Below, in pieces: positions 21,779-34,461 of a stretch of DNA of 64,000 nucleotides (within the stretch, counting starts at the first letter, position 1; each line of letters opens with the position of its first letter). Both the position numbers and the translations under genes were made by a program. The notes below the pieces were generated by a model. The model made no database searches. It was not told the DNA's origin and saw only the letters and a program-made list of their open reading frames with translations. The DNA is taken from assembly GCA_021234155.1 (NCBI GenBank), contig JAJEKV010000044.1, forward strand, positions 10,386,777 through 10,450,776. The letters are read 5' to 3'. The stretch is from Isoetes taiwanensis. Its lineage: Eukaryota > Streptophyta > Lycopodiopsida > Isoetales > Isoetaceae.

Positions 21779-24682
21779 TTACAAGTTGTAGGGTTGGACA
21801 CGCATCCACTTTGTGGCTGACCATTTATCACCCTTTATTACTGGACAACCACCTGAGCATGAGAACAGGGTCAAGATACGTGATACAAAACAACAAAAGT
21901 AGCAAGCGACATTTTTGTATACCATGCAGACTGGTGGGATCCAACTGTGCATCAGGTGACATGCTCCAAAAAAGCAATGCATCTCCTCGGCGTGGCCTAA
22001 TAGACAGCCCTGCCTTTGCACACTCTGACAGTTCATTGTACCAAGGTAAAGTCGTAGCATTTACTTTCGACTTTGGAAACACTGTTTCACCCCCAGCTTC
22101 AACATCAGTCCTGCATACATTTGGTGTCAACTTGGGAACTCTTTCTCCTTCAAAGCACACACCCTCTGATTTTAAGCTGATGTGTAACCAAGGTCTAAGC
22201 AATATAACAAAAGTGTGAAGTGATCACCCACAGGTACATGAGAACAGTAGCAACCCTTTGCCCTCCATTTTTCGTGTTGACCGTGTCCAGAAAATAGTCA
22301 TAATGTGGTTCATACTTCTGCCCAACTTCATAATGTAATACCTGGATCCCTTCTCCATGTTCTGCAAAATTTATGAATGAATAAGCAACAAGAATATGAA
22401 GTGCAATTATCAAAGAATTAGTATATCCAGATAGCTCACCAACAGGAATAAATGTGAATTTTGAAATTCTTTTCTCAATATCCGAAATTACTTTATTTTG
22501 TCCTCGTGTCAAGAACATACCCGAGCTTGTTCGGACCCTGAGCATAAGAAGATTAGCGTCAAATAACAAAGTCAAACATTCATTTGGATTGTTACAAAAC
22601 CTGCTATCTTTGCTCTGTCCTGTGAAGCTATCCACTACAGTCGACTTCCTCATACGCGGTCTTGCTAAACGAATGAGATGATCACATTCTTCAGCTGACT
22701 GTGAAAATCAGTTTATCAGCTTCCCATTCCAAGCATTTTCACAAAATAGAGAGCATCCTTTAATTATAACCATCAATCAAAATACTCTATGTAACAGCCA
22801 TCCCTGAACTTAATTGGTTTGTGCCTTCATATACAAATCTAATCAGGAAAGACTTCTATGTAGAGGTAAACCAAGATAAGAACATTTTCAAATGCTCCAT
22901 ATTAACAAAAAAAAAAACGAAAAAAGATCCATATAAACAAGCAATTTTGTTCCGATTTTGTCAAGTAAGAAAGCACTGATTAGCAGCAGGAAATGGCATT
23001 CAGAGGTCTGATATTAAGTCACATGCTTTGGGATAAGAAGCATGTTTCAACAGACATCCGTTTTGAGTTATTTTGCATAGACTAGAACAAATACCTTTCC
23101 TACAGAACAGGTTAGACTAGCCTTTGAGAGCACAGCCTGAAATAGTCAACAATCATGCACCATGAACTGCACACTAAATAGAAGGAAGATATCTTAAGTC
23201 TATGACCCATCTCAAAAGTCAAGAGAAACCCCCACACGGAGAAATGGCACAGTAGCAAAACATTGGTAAACGACACTAGAAACTTGCATAAGTTTGAAAT
23301 CACAAGAATTTGACACGCCAACTGATCAGAGTGACAAGAGACGGGTGTAGACTGCTGTTGTACAAAGACTTCCTTTGTAGAGAAATTGGTCAGATTATGA
23401 AGATATCAAACATAAGCCTTTAAAGAATATACTTAAGAAGCCTATGTATTAAAATGCATATGCATTTGGGCTCACAGGTGATGTTAATTTCCAGCATGTG
23501 CAGATGCCTCGCCTATTTTAAGTTCTTATTGTTGTTTTTCTAGAAGGAATGCCAAAACAGTTAATAACAACAAAGATGCCTTTAAGTTCTCAAAAAACGG
23601 GAAATACCAAGAAATTGTGATAAATTGCAGCTCGAGGTTCCCATGAAATAATTTCTGTCCATGGTCCTTGTTCCTCCTCTAAACCACTAGATCTACAAAA
23701 GATGCGGAAAAACATGTTCAGAGTCTCGTTCCAAATCAAACATAAGCAAATAAAACATTAAGCTAGTAGATTGCATACAAAACTCCAGGGAGCATAAAAT
23801 TTGCAACTGGCAATTGTTAATTAGACTGTCTCCATCGGACATTTTCAAGTTCCAGCAGAAGTTAATCTATCACGAACTTTGTATGTGTTCTTAGCTTAAA
23901 AGCAAGATTATAATTCCAATGATAAATTTCTAAGTTTGCTTCTTGCAATCTTAATAGATTAACTATTCGTATAGAGAGTTGATCTTGTATGGCAAGATCT
24001 CTCTCTTAACTTGCCCAACCTTGCCAAAAAGAAACTCGGTTGACTAGAAAGACAATAGAGCTAATCTGACAAAATCCTGCATAGAATAGGCAATATACTC
24101 TGTCATATTGGCCATAAGTGACTTCTAAAGTTATCAAATGCTTCCAAGTAGCAGCGTGTCAATTTCAAGAAGAGAATCAAAGCTATCAATATTTTTTTAC
24201 TCATGTTATCTTTCTAGTTGTAATAAACCAGAATGTACTTCCGTTTGAACTTCTGGCGAAGTTGAAGCATTTATCTTCATCTTAGAAGGGAAAAACTAAG
24301 ACATCAGAAACGTGGGATCGAGCATTTAAATAATAAATGAAATGATTTTGACTTAAATAGAGAAGTTTTGTCAAAAGAAACCGCAAACCATAAGCCAATC
24401 TAAACTTCAGACACAAATAACCCGAAATCAGATTACGCTTACCTAGAATTGCCAAAATTACCTGTGCTTAAGGAGATCCCTATGCATTTCATCCAAGGTT
24501 TGCAAATGCAAAGAAATCGGAACATTAGAAGAATCCACAGCAGAAGGCACGCCAATAATTCCAGCTCCAAGAAGCAAGAGAAAGCAGACAGAGACAAGAG
24601 CCAGAGTCACCAAAGCAGTGGTGCAGATTGTTCTTTTCCCAGAAGACCATCTTCCCTTGAGCATTCGCTCTCCCTTTGCCAT
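21779..24682 (-). CDS. Prolyl 4-hydroxylase, membrane-anchored, seven exons
   Basis: A 2-oxoglutarate/Fe(II) dioxygenase that hydroxylates peptidyl proline, in plants mainly on cell-wall glycoproteins in ER/Golgi. Exons: 24682-24462, 23692-23608, 22698-22601, 22537-22440, 22361-22232, 22110-21923 and 21852-21779. All introns are GT-AG and phases join exactly, giving 297 residues, typical for plant P4Hs. Residues 19-45 are a signal-anchor (TALVTLALVSVCFLLLLGAG). Exon 2 carries EIISWEPRAAIYHNFL, exons 3-4 SAEECDHLIRLA and VRTSSGMFL, and exon 5 HYEVGQKYEPHYDYF with the iron-binding His and Asp (HYD). Exons 6-7 carry GETVFP, GDALLFWS, the distal His in SLHGGCPVIKG and the 2-oxoglutarate-binding Lys in KGDKW. 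Exons 1-2 lie in triplicated unit A. The gene appears intact. Confidence 0.93.
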
Positions 24683-24699
24683 GGCTGAACCCTAAAATT

Positions 24700-27600
24700 G
24701 CAAACCCAAACCCACAACTGCCTAACTCAGAAAACCCGACTTTAGCTTTTCTCGATATCAATTTGCAACAGCTTGCCCACTGGTGCGCCAGAACCAATTT
24801 GTATGTTATAATTCGTTGTTTCTTTAAGAGAACTACATCCACGGTCATTTGCACATGGGCTTCTCATTCTTGCCTTTATAATAGACATAAGGTCACCCAT
24901 TCTAGTGGTGACCTACTCGAATGTGACGGGTTTTGCTGGAATTTCCGCTGGTGTATTTTCTTGCGCCCATGTCACATGTGCCAATTTCGGGGAATGCTAT
25001 TTGGATCTTCCATTCTTTATCACTGGCTGTACAGGTAAAAAAGCAAACAAAATTCATGACGAAGCAGCCAGGTCCTGAGCTCCCCACTGTTATATTGTAA
25101 GGGTACTGCAATTTCTCGGATTCTCGGCTTGCAGCTCCCAACTAACATCAGTTGCTGCAAAACTAGGAATCCTATCTCAATTGCATTACCCTTATACATT
25201 GTAATAGACATGGGTCTTCTAGTATTAGCTCCCCCATCTAAGCTCCCTAGGTCGTCTTGGAGCTCCCAACTTCTCTAGTTATTGAAACGGAATTGCCGAT
25301 GATGTCAGGCATATATGGCAAAATGAATCACTTTATAATGTTTTGAGGTACAATATTTTGACCTTATTTTTTATTGATGATCGTACAATCGTACACTGCA
25401 CACGAAGGGTAGCACATCCATCCATCCATCCATAGATATACCAGAGATAACAACATATCGTAAAACACATAAACTCCTACCCAGGCACAGACTCGTAAGG
25501 GAAAGTAGATTGACGGCGGGGCCTCAAGATAGAGCAGACCGAGATATAACAATGGCGAGGCTGGCTTTAGACAATGGCTAGGGTTGACCATTCCATCCGC
25601 CCTCCTGTGCATACTTTATAGATGGGCTAAATCAGGCTCTGGCGTGACTATAACCTGCGGGAGATGTAGTCTCGTGGCATCACCCAACGGGACTACTCCA
25701 GGTTGCATCTCCTCGGTCCGATGAGGTAGGAAGGGTTGCATCTTCCCTTCCGGGGAATGGTGGCTTCATGGGCGGCTAGAGGATCGTGGCAACACATGTC
25801 AGAATCGATCGAACTCCCCAAAATAAGGGTCAGGATGACACCTGCAACTCTTGAGAGTCAAGATGACACCATGGACCCAAGAAGTGTCGAACCCATACCC
25901 CGCCCACACGAAGTGACTGACTATAGGCCCAGCCCGCTATGGGTCTCCAGTAGCCGCGCTCAGCAGGGACCTCCCTCCACTTTGCCATTAACCCTGGTAT
26001 GTTGTGCTTAGTCATTCCATAGCCTCCGTAGCCGGGTGGGTTCCTATGCATAGGAACTAAGGGGTCTAAACTAGGAACATCATCTACATAATGGCTACTA
26101 GGTCTCTACTCCCCTTCTCAATACAAGAGGAGCAAACATGATCAACCATCATCATATACATAACATGATAACAATAATAAGAATAACATCTAATCCTAAT
26201 CACATGCAGGGTTCATTGATTAGGGTTCAAGATCTGAACTGAGAGTTCTAGGAGGCTCTACTAGAAATACAAGATACTAGCTCATCTGGAGTCCTAGCTT
26301 CCAGATGATTTACCCAGGAGACTACTCCAAATACCTGCTTCAGAGGAACTTCCACCTGCTCCTGGCGTCTCCATGGCTCGCGAGCAATTCGTGGTAGCTC
26401 CCGCTCCTTATGACGTGAACACTGTCTTGAGGTTGTTGGTTTGTGCTATGCTGCAACAAACGGTTCTCGAAACGGAGTTCCAGATGAATCAGGGTTCCAA
26501 GACAGTAGGAGCCAAAAGTGGGTTAGGGTTAGGGTTAGGGTTAGGCCGTAAATAAGTTAGGATTGCCATGTCATGCCATGTGGCTCCAATAGGGTGTGTC
26601 TGTGTGGGAGGTTGCCCAATAGGATGGGGCCATGTGGAAATGGTTCCATCCTAAGGTTGGGAAAGTTATGTAGTATAGCTTGGCCATGCTCCCCTATGCA
26701 CAATTGTGGTATACAAGCTACTAAGGTAGGCTTGTATGGTGATGTGGCCTAGAAATATACGTATTTGTATCGTATATTTTAGGGGAACGTCGCAGTGGTA
26801 TTTTATTGTCAATTGACCGGGGATCCTGTGACGTAACGAAAGAATATTATGTGAGCATTGCATCAATACTAGGTTGGCTATTTAACTTTTACATGGGCAA
26901 CTGCTATATAGACCACAAAACATATAGATCCTGATGGAAAAAACCCCATTCTTTGATAGGAAAAAAACTCATTCACTCTTTAGCCTATCTATGCGCTTAT
27001 AAATGTCACAATACTAGCTCCAAGCTTGTATCGAGGACATCTAATTATGCAATCTCTTTATCTTTATACCATATTCTTTGAAAATCGCTTTCACTCCCTT
27101 TTAAGTTTCTCTGGTAGCTTTGTGTACTTGTACTGACCAATTCACCTCTTTATCTGCTCGCTTCTTGATTTTCATATGCCTGGATCAGAGTCTGCTTCGA
27201 TTTATCACCTATGTCAGTCAGATTCGTAGAAGCAATAAAGAAATAAGTTGCGATAAAAAAACAGAATGCAACTTGTAAAAGAAGAGAAAGTAAGCAACGT
27301 TTACCTAGTCGACCGGTTCTTGGCATGGAGCAAGGACTGTCTCTTGCTTGCAGGAGTAAAAAGCCTTTTGCAATAGGGCAAAACACTTTGTTGGAAATTT
27401 GATCTAGTACTACATGCATGTGATCGTTGAAGACTTCCGAAAACTCTGTATAAGTATAATAATTTGAGGCATAACGACGCTTTTTTTTTTAGCAGGGTTA
27501 TGTAATTCTGGGTGCACGGTTTGCTCGAATTCTAGGCTATACACGCATTAATGCGCCCATGTCGGACACCTCAGCATTTCGCCGACCTTATTCTTTCTGA

Positions 27601-28258
27601 CTTCACCTTCATTTTCCCTTCTATTTTGCCTCTCAAGTAAACCATACAACATCATTCTTCTCATTCTTAGGCAACCCTGCTAACAATGCCTTCTGCTTTC
27701 CCGCGCATCCTTCTCATTCTTTTTGTTTTTAAAGACCTTAAGAGTTTTTTTTTGCGAGAATGAAGTTCAAGCTTTTGATCTGTGCTCTCTCTAGAATTAT
27801 TTCCACTTTTGCTTGCTAACTTGTTGCACAACCTTTCCTTCCTTCCTTCCTTCCTTCACATTCTCTCTCTTTTGGACCTTTTAGCCACACACTCTATCTA
27901 GGGTTTTGATCAAAGTCAACTCTGACTATGCCTCTGATTGTGTCCAGACTCTAGCATGATCAAAATGCTTGTGGTATGTCGTCCTCTAACTGAGAGCTCT
28001 CAAGCCACATTCTCTCTCTAGGCTCAGAGCCAAGAGCTTGTTACATCAACCATACATAGCCCGCCTTCCAAATCCTTTCCATTCCAAAAGAATTCCAATA
28101 GCTGGAAATGAACCCCCACCCATAGGGTTGAACCCTCCCACCCTCTCCCCCCCAATGCCCCCATGCAAACCACTAGGGGTGGGCATTGTTTATGCTTTGC
28201 TTTCATTCTTTGAACCCCTAAGTACTTCTTGTGCACTTGTAAATAGCCCTTTCAACTT
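24700..28258. other. Noncoding core of unit A (P4H upstream region and unassigned repeat DNA)
   Basis: The P4H promoter must lie in the first few hundred bases above 24682; I cannot point to a specific TATA box. The rest has no gene I can support and is repeated at about 30.88-34.46 kb and 37.08-42.75 kb. It contains an (atcc)n run near 25414-25432, a TTAGGG array at 26520-26545 and a (ttcc)n run at 27834-27857. The recurrent minus-strand frame near 27150-27419 has no recognisable motif and is probably fortuitous. Confidence 0.6.
26520..26545. repeat. Interstitial TTAGGG array (unit A)
   Basis: Four uninterrupted TTAGGG-type units read on the plus strand. The usual plant telomere unit is TTTAGGG, with one more T. 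The array is embedded in unit DNA, not at a chromosome end. Confidence 0.9.
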
Positions 28259-28259
28259 G

Positions 28260-29777
28260 TGAACTCCAAACAACCATGGCCATTTGTGTACCCCTCTGTC
28301 AAGACTCCCACTTGGATGGAGACATCCCTCGGAGCCACAGCCCCAAGCCTAAGCCCAAGCCCAAACCTAGCCTTAGGCTGGCCCAAGGCACACGCCCAAG
28401 TTGCGGGCCTCCTGCATGACAAGCCTGCCCCGGAGAACCAAGCAGATGGACCACCACGGAAACTGCCCAGACCAGCCCGACAAGGACAAGGGAGAGGCCA
28501 ATTCTATGAGGAGAGAGGCATGGGAGAAGGCCCAGTCAAAAAGATCGACCCGGGGAGGAGGTTGATTGTTGTTCGTGCCCGATGGCGCACTGTGCAATGA
28601 GATGAAGGCCCTTGAAAAATTGAGAGGTGAATCGAATGCAATAGGATCCAAATTGCATTCTTTGCATAAGAGATACACAATCCTCGACACCCCATGTTCT
28701 CTAAGACATCCAAGTAAAACAACAAAGTTGCGAGATGGAGATCCGTGATATAACAATTGGAAGACATCATCCATTTGGCACACTTTGAAAGGCAATGTGG
28801 AGAAGGGATCCCATCGACCTGCGAGCTCAAGGCGTGGACTCCCTCTCCACCACCATAGAAACCATGACACATGAATCATGATAGGCAAAGCAGGTTGTGC
28901 AAAAGACAATGGCAACCATCTCTTGCCTCCATTTAGAAGTCGAGGAGGCTGTCACCGCGGTACAAAGTGTCCGGGCCACCTTTAAAGCGAGCCAGTCGGA
29001 GTTGAGAACACTTCAGGGTAAGGTCAAGACATGAGACCAGGAGTTATAGGAGCTCCAGGCAATCGTCGCCCAGCAAGGCAAGAGCCTCCATCTAGAAGCC
29101 CATGAACAATTGCGGAAATGCATACATGAATTGTCACGACAGCAACAATTCTAGCAAGAGCTGAGCTCCTTAATTCAGAAAGCAGGGGGTGCAACACGGG
29201 ACATGGCAGATCCACATACCGCGGCGGCCGAAGACGCCAACCGGTGCAACCCATCACGCATCACCAAGCTGCCCCATGCCACCACCACCCCAGCACAGGC
29301 CACAACCCATGCCCCCGGCCACCTCAGAGTTCCAGGAGCAGAGATGCAGGAGTCACAATGTGGTAGTGCACGACTTGACAGAAGAGGCAGAAGAGCACTT
29401 CATCAACCGGCTCCAGACACAAATCCTGGTCTGGATGACATTCCATACGTCGGTACACATTGTTAGGCCGAGCTGCCATGGAGCCAGGGCCCCGACCGCC
29501 CTGTGTGGTCACCTTCACGCGAAAAGGATGTACATATCGCAAATAGGAAGGAGCAGGGGTTGGTCGGGGAAGGATGCAGATCTTCCCCCTACCAAATGCT
29601 GATGCAGGCATCTCGAACCCTCATGGCCCTTCAGCTCTCGAACCTCTATTACCATCACTTATGCTGCCACCAAACCTACAGCTGCAGCTCCTGGCAGCAA
29701 ATAGGGATTGTGCATGCACATAGCCTCCTGGAATTGGTGAGGCTTCCCATGGCAGAAGGGAGATATTCTCAACTCGC
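28260..29777 (+). mobile_element. LINE 5' part with ORF1 (unit A copy)
   Basis: Plus-strand sequence in shifting frames reads as an ORF1 protein. A Pro/Lys-rich head comes first, then a coiled-coil-like stretch of Glu/Gln/Leu-rich sequence at about 28600-29170 (QLEDIIHLAHFE; LHLEAHEQLRKCIHELSRQQ). A conserved block follows (VVVHDLTEEAEEHFINRLQ, 29360-29420). The copy ends at the very start of the endonuclease (ASHGRREI), where unit B begins. Frameshifts are many. The long antisense frames over this interval are shadows. Confidence 0.65.
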
Positions 29778-29943
29778 CTATGTATTAAAATGCATATGCA
29801 TTAAGGCTCACATGTGATGTTAATTTCCAAAGATGTGGATGCCTCGCCTATTTTAAGTTCTTATTGTTGTTTTTCTAGAAGGAATGCCAAAACAGCTTAA
29901 TAACAACAAAGATGCCTTTAAGTTCTCAAAAACGGGGAAATAC

Positions 29944-30861
29944 CAAGAAATTGTGATAAATTGCAGCTCGAGGTTCCCATGAAATAATTTCTCATCCATG
30001 GTCCTTGTTCCTCCTCTAAACCACTAGATCTACAAAAGATGCGGAAAAACATGTTCGAGTCTCGTTCCAAATCAAACATAAGCAAATAAAACATTAAGCT
30101 AGTAGATTGCATACAAAACCCATGGAGCATAAAATTTGCAACCGGGCAATTGTTAATTAGACTGTCTCCATCGGACATTTTCAAGTTCCAGCCAGGTTAA
30201 TCTATCACTAACTTTGTATGTGTTCTTAGCTTAAAAGCAAGATTATAATTCCAATGATAAATTTCTAAGTTTGCTTCTTGCAATCTTAATAGATTAACTA
30301 TTCAGATAGAGAGTTGATCTTGTATGGCAAGATCTCTCTCTTAACTTGCCCAACCTTGCCAAAAAGAAACTCGGTTGACTAGAAAGACAATAGAGCTAAT
30401 CGACAAAATCCTCGCAGATAGAATAGGCAATATACTGGTCATATTGGCCATAAGTGACTTCTAAAGTTATCAAATGCTTCCAAGTAGCAGCGTGTCAATT
30501 TCAAAGAAGAGAATCAAAGCTATCAATATTTTTTACTCATGTTATCTTTCTAGTTGTAATAAACCGTAATGTACTTAGTTTTGAACTTCGGGTGAAGTTG
30601 AAGCATTTATCTTCATCTTAGAAGGGAAAAACTAAGACTTCAGAATGCATTTGCAAACCTTGGATGCATTTCATCCAAGGTTTGCAAATGCAAAGAAATC
30701 GGAACATTAGAAGAATCCACGCCAGAAGGCACGCCAATAATTCCAGCTCCAAGAAGCAAGAGAAAGCAGACAGAGACAAGAGCCGAGTCACCAAAGCAAA
30801 GTGGTGATTGTTCTTTTCCCGTAAGACCATCTTCCCTTGAGCATTCGCTTCCCTTTGCCAT
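29944..30861 (-). pseudogene. P4H exons 1-2, copy in unit B (broken)
   Basis: Duplicate of the two 5' exons of the prolyl 4-hydroxylase. The exon-2 copy (30029-29944) is 86 bp instead of 85, with one base gained near 'atttctcatcc', so its frame is lost. The exon-1 copy begins at ATG 30861 and still encodes the hydrophobic anchor (VSVCFLLLLGAGIIGVPS), but small indels shift the frame before it. The original 3' end and splice donor are replaced by an inverted repeat. There are no exons 3-7 beyond it, so this cannot make a hydroxylase. It may still carry the P4H promoter. Confidence 0.85.
30647..30691. repeat. Perfect 20-bp hairpin at the end of the P4H exon-1 copy (unit B)
   Basis: Left arm 30647-30666 (gcatttgcaaaccttggatg) is exactly complementary to right arm 30672-30691, with a 5-base loop. 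The right arm is normal exon-1 sequence; the left arm is an inverted copy of it that replaces the splice donor present in unit A. Confidence 0.95.
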
Positions 30862-32717
30862 GGCTGAACCCTAAAAATTGCAAACCCAAACCCACAACCG
30901 CCTAACTTTAAAACCCGACTTTAACTTTTCTCGATATCAATTTGCAACAGCTTGCCCCCCACCGGTGCGCCGTAACCAATTTGTATGTTATAATTCGTTG
31001 TTTCTTTAAGAGAACTACATCCACGGTCATTTGCACATGAGCTTCTCATTCTTGCCTTTATAATAGACATAAGGTCACCCATTCTAGTGGTGACCTACTC
31101 GAATGTGACGGGTTTTGCTGGAATTTCCGCTGGTGTATTTTCTTGCGCCCATGTCACATGTGCCAATTTCGGGGAATGCTATTTGGATCTTCCATTCTTT
31201 ATCACTCGGCTGTGCGGTGTAAAAAGCAAACAAAATTCATGACGGCAGCCAGTCCCCGAGCTCCCCCCATCGTTATATTGTAAGGGTATCGCAATTTCTG
31301 ATTCTCTTGCGCAGCCCCAACTAACATCGATTCGCAAAACTAGGAATCCTATCTCAATTGCATTACCCTTATACATTGTAATAGACATGGGTCTTCTAGT
31401 ATTAGCTCCCCCATCTGAGCTCCCTAGGTCGTCTTGGAGCTCCCAACTTCTCTAGTTATTGAAACGGAATTGCCGATGATGTCAGGCATATATGGCAAAA
31501 TGAATCACTTTATAATGTTTTGAGGTACAATATTTTGACCTTATTTTTTATTGATGATCATACAATCGCATTAATCGCATTACCTAAGGGTAGCACATCC
31601 ATCCATCCATCCATAGATATACCAGAGATAACAACATATCATAAAACACATAAACTCCTACCCAGGCACAGACTCGTAAGGGAAAGTAGACTGACGGCGG
31701 GGCCTCAAGATAGAGCAGACCGAGATATAACAATGGCGAGGCTGGCTTTAGACAATGGCTAGGGTTGACCATTCCATATCCGCCCTCCTGTGCATACTTT
31801 ATAGATGGGCTAAATCAGGCTCTGGCGTGACTATAACCTGCGGGAGATGTAGTCTCGTGGCATCACCCAACGGGACTACTCCAGGTTGCATCTCCTAGAT
31901 CCGATGAGGTAGGAAGGGTTGCATCTTCCCTTCCGGGGAATGGTGGCTTCATGGGCGGCTAGAGGATCGTGGCAACACATGTCCGTAACTGACTGAACTC
32001 CCCAAAATAAGGGTCAGGATGACACCTACAACTCTTGAGAGTCAAGACGACACCATGGACCCAAGAAGTGTCGAACCCATACCCCGCCCACACGAAGTGA
32101 CTGACTATAGGCCCAGCCCGCTATGGGTCTCCAGTAGCCGCGCTCAGCAGGGACCTCCCTCCACTTTGCCATTAACCCTGGTATGTTGTGCTTAGTCATT
32201 CCATAGCCTCCGTAGCCGGGTGGGTTCCTATGCATAGGAACTAAGGGGTCTAAACTAGGAACATCATCTACATAATGGCTACTAGGTCTCTACTCCCCTT
32301 CTCAATACAAGAGGAGCAAACATGATCAACCATCATCATATACATAACATGATAACAATAATAAGAATAACATCTAATCCTAATCACATGCATCTAGCTT
32401 ACAGTTAGGGTTCATTGATTAGGGTTCAAGATCTGAACTGAGGGTTCTAGGAGGCTCTACTAGAAATACAAGATACTAGCTCATCTGGAGTCCTAGCTTC
32501 CAGATGATTTACCCAGGAGACTACTCCAAATACCGGAGAGGAACTTCCACCGCCTCCCTGGCGCCTCCATGGCTCATGAAAGCACCGTGGTAGCTCCCGG
32601 GCCCTTATGACGCGGAACTTTGCCTTGAGGTTGTTGGTTTGTGCTATGCTGCAACAAACGGTTCTCGAAACGGAGTTCCAGATGAATCAGGGTTCCAAGA
32701 CAGTAGGAGCCAAAAGT

Positions 32718-32743
32718 GGGTTAGGGTTAGGGTTAGGGTTAGG
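32718..32743. repeat. Interstitial TTAGGG array (unit B)
   Basis: The same 26-bp array as in unit A, at the equivalent position. Confidence 0.9.
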
Positions 32744-34461
32744 CCGTAAATAAGTTAGGATTGCCATGTCATGCCGTGTGGCTCCAATAGGGTGTGTCCG
32801 CGGTGGGAGGTTGCCCAATAGGATGGGGCCATGTGGAAATGGTTCCATCCTAAGGTTGGCAAAGTTATGTAGTATAGCTTGGCCATGCTCCCCTATGCAC
32901 AATTGTGGTATACAAGCTACTAAGGTAGGCTTGTATGGTGATGTGGCCTAGAAATATACGTATTTGTATCGTGATATTTTTGGGGGAACGTCCGATGGTA
33001 TTTTATTGTCAATTGACCGGGGATCCCGTGGACGAACGAAAAGAATATTATGTGAGCATTGCATCAATACTAGGTTGGCTATTTAACTTTTTACATGGGC
33101 AACCGCTATATAGACCACAAAACATATAGATCCTGATGGAAAAAACCCCATTCTTTGATAGGAAAAAAACTCATTCACTCTTTAGCCTATCTATGCGCTT
33201 ATAAATGTCACAATACTAGCTCCAAGCTTGTATCGAGGACATCTAATTATGCAATCTCTTTATCTTTATACCATATTCTTTGAAAATCGCTTTCACTCCC
33301 TTTTATGTTTCTCTGGTAGCTTTGTGTACTTGTACTGACCAATTCACCTCTTTATCTGCTCGCTTCTTGATTTTCATATGCCTGGATCAGAGTCTGCTTC
33401 GATTTATCACCTATGGCAGTCAGATTCGTAGAAGCAATAAAGAAATAAGTTGCGATAAAAAAACAGAATGCAACTTGTAAAAGAAGAGAAAGTAAGCAAC
33501 GTTTACCTAGTCGACCGGTTCTTGGCATGGAGCAAGGACTGTCTCTTGCTTGCAGGAGTAAAAAGCCTTTTGCAATAGGGCAAAACACTTTGTTGGAAAT
33601 TTGATCTAGTACTACATGCATGTGATCGTTGAAGACTTCCGAAAACTCTGTATAAGTATAATAATTTGAGGCATAACGACGCTTTTTTTTTTAGCAGGGT
33701 TATGTAATTCTGGGTGCACGGTTTGCTCGAATTCTAGGCTATACACGTGTACGCCCATGTCAGCACACCTCAGCTACTTCGACCTTATTCTTTCTGACTT
33801 CACCTTCATTTTCCCTTCTATTTTGCCTCTCAAGTAAACCATACAACATCATTCTTCTCATTCTTAGGCAACCCTGCTAACAATGCCTTCTGCTTTCCCG
33901 CACATCCTTCTCATTCTTTTTGTTTTTAAAGAGCTTAAGAGTTTTGTTTGCAGAATGAAGTTCAAGCTTTTGATCTGTGCTCTCTCTAGAATTATTTCCA
34001 CTTTTGCTTGCTAACTTGTTGCACAACCTTTCCTTCCTTCCTTCCTTCCTTCACATTCTCTCTCTTTTGGACCTTTTAGCCACACACTCTCTCTAGGGTT
34101 TTGATCAAAGTCAACTCTGACTATGCCTCTGATTGTGTCCAGACTCTAGCATGATCAAAATGCTTGTGGTATGTCGTCCTCTAACTGAGAGCTCTCAAGC
34201 CACATTCTCTCTCTAGGGTCAGAGCCAAGAGCTTGTTACATCAACCATACATAGCCCGCCTTCCAAATCCTTTCCATTCCAAAAGAATTCCGGCAATAGC
34301 TGGAAATGAACCCCCCACCCATAGGGTTGAACCCTCCCACCCCCCCCCCCCCCCCAATGCCCCCCATGCAAACCACTAGGGGTGGGCATTGTTTATGCTT
34401 TGCTTTCATTCTTTGAACCCCTAAGTACTTCTTGTGCACTTGTAAATAGCCCTTTCAACTT

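Larger units (their letters stand above)
23442..29778. repeat. Tandem unit A (about 6.34 kb)
   Basis: The first of three consecutive copies. It starts in P4H intron 2 ('ctatgtattaaaatgcatat') and runs through P4H exons 2 and 1, about 3.5 kb of noncoding DNA and a LINE 5' part. It ends where the LINE endonuclease start ('gagatattctcaact') abuts the beginning of unit B. Copies align over essentially their full length, with scattered small indels. Confidence 0.95.

Noticed and set aside
21445-22218. Plus-strand open frame of 257 codons
   Set aside because: It is antisense to P4H exons 5-7 and their introns, which are confirmed by splice sites and catalytic motifs on the minus strand.
26520-26545. 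Chromosome end
   Set aside because: Only four units, in the same context in all repeated units, with genes on both sides.
27150-27419. Conserved 89-codon minus-strand frame repeated in the units
   Set aside because: Its conservation is explained by recent DNA duplication; no coding motif, and the unit C copy differs in frame.
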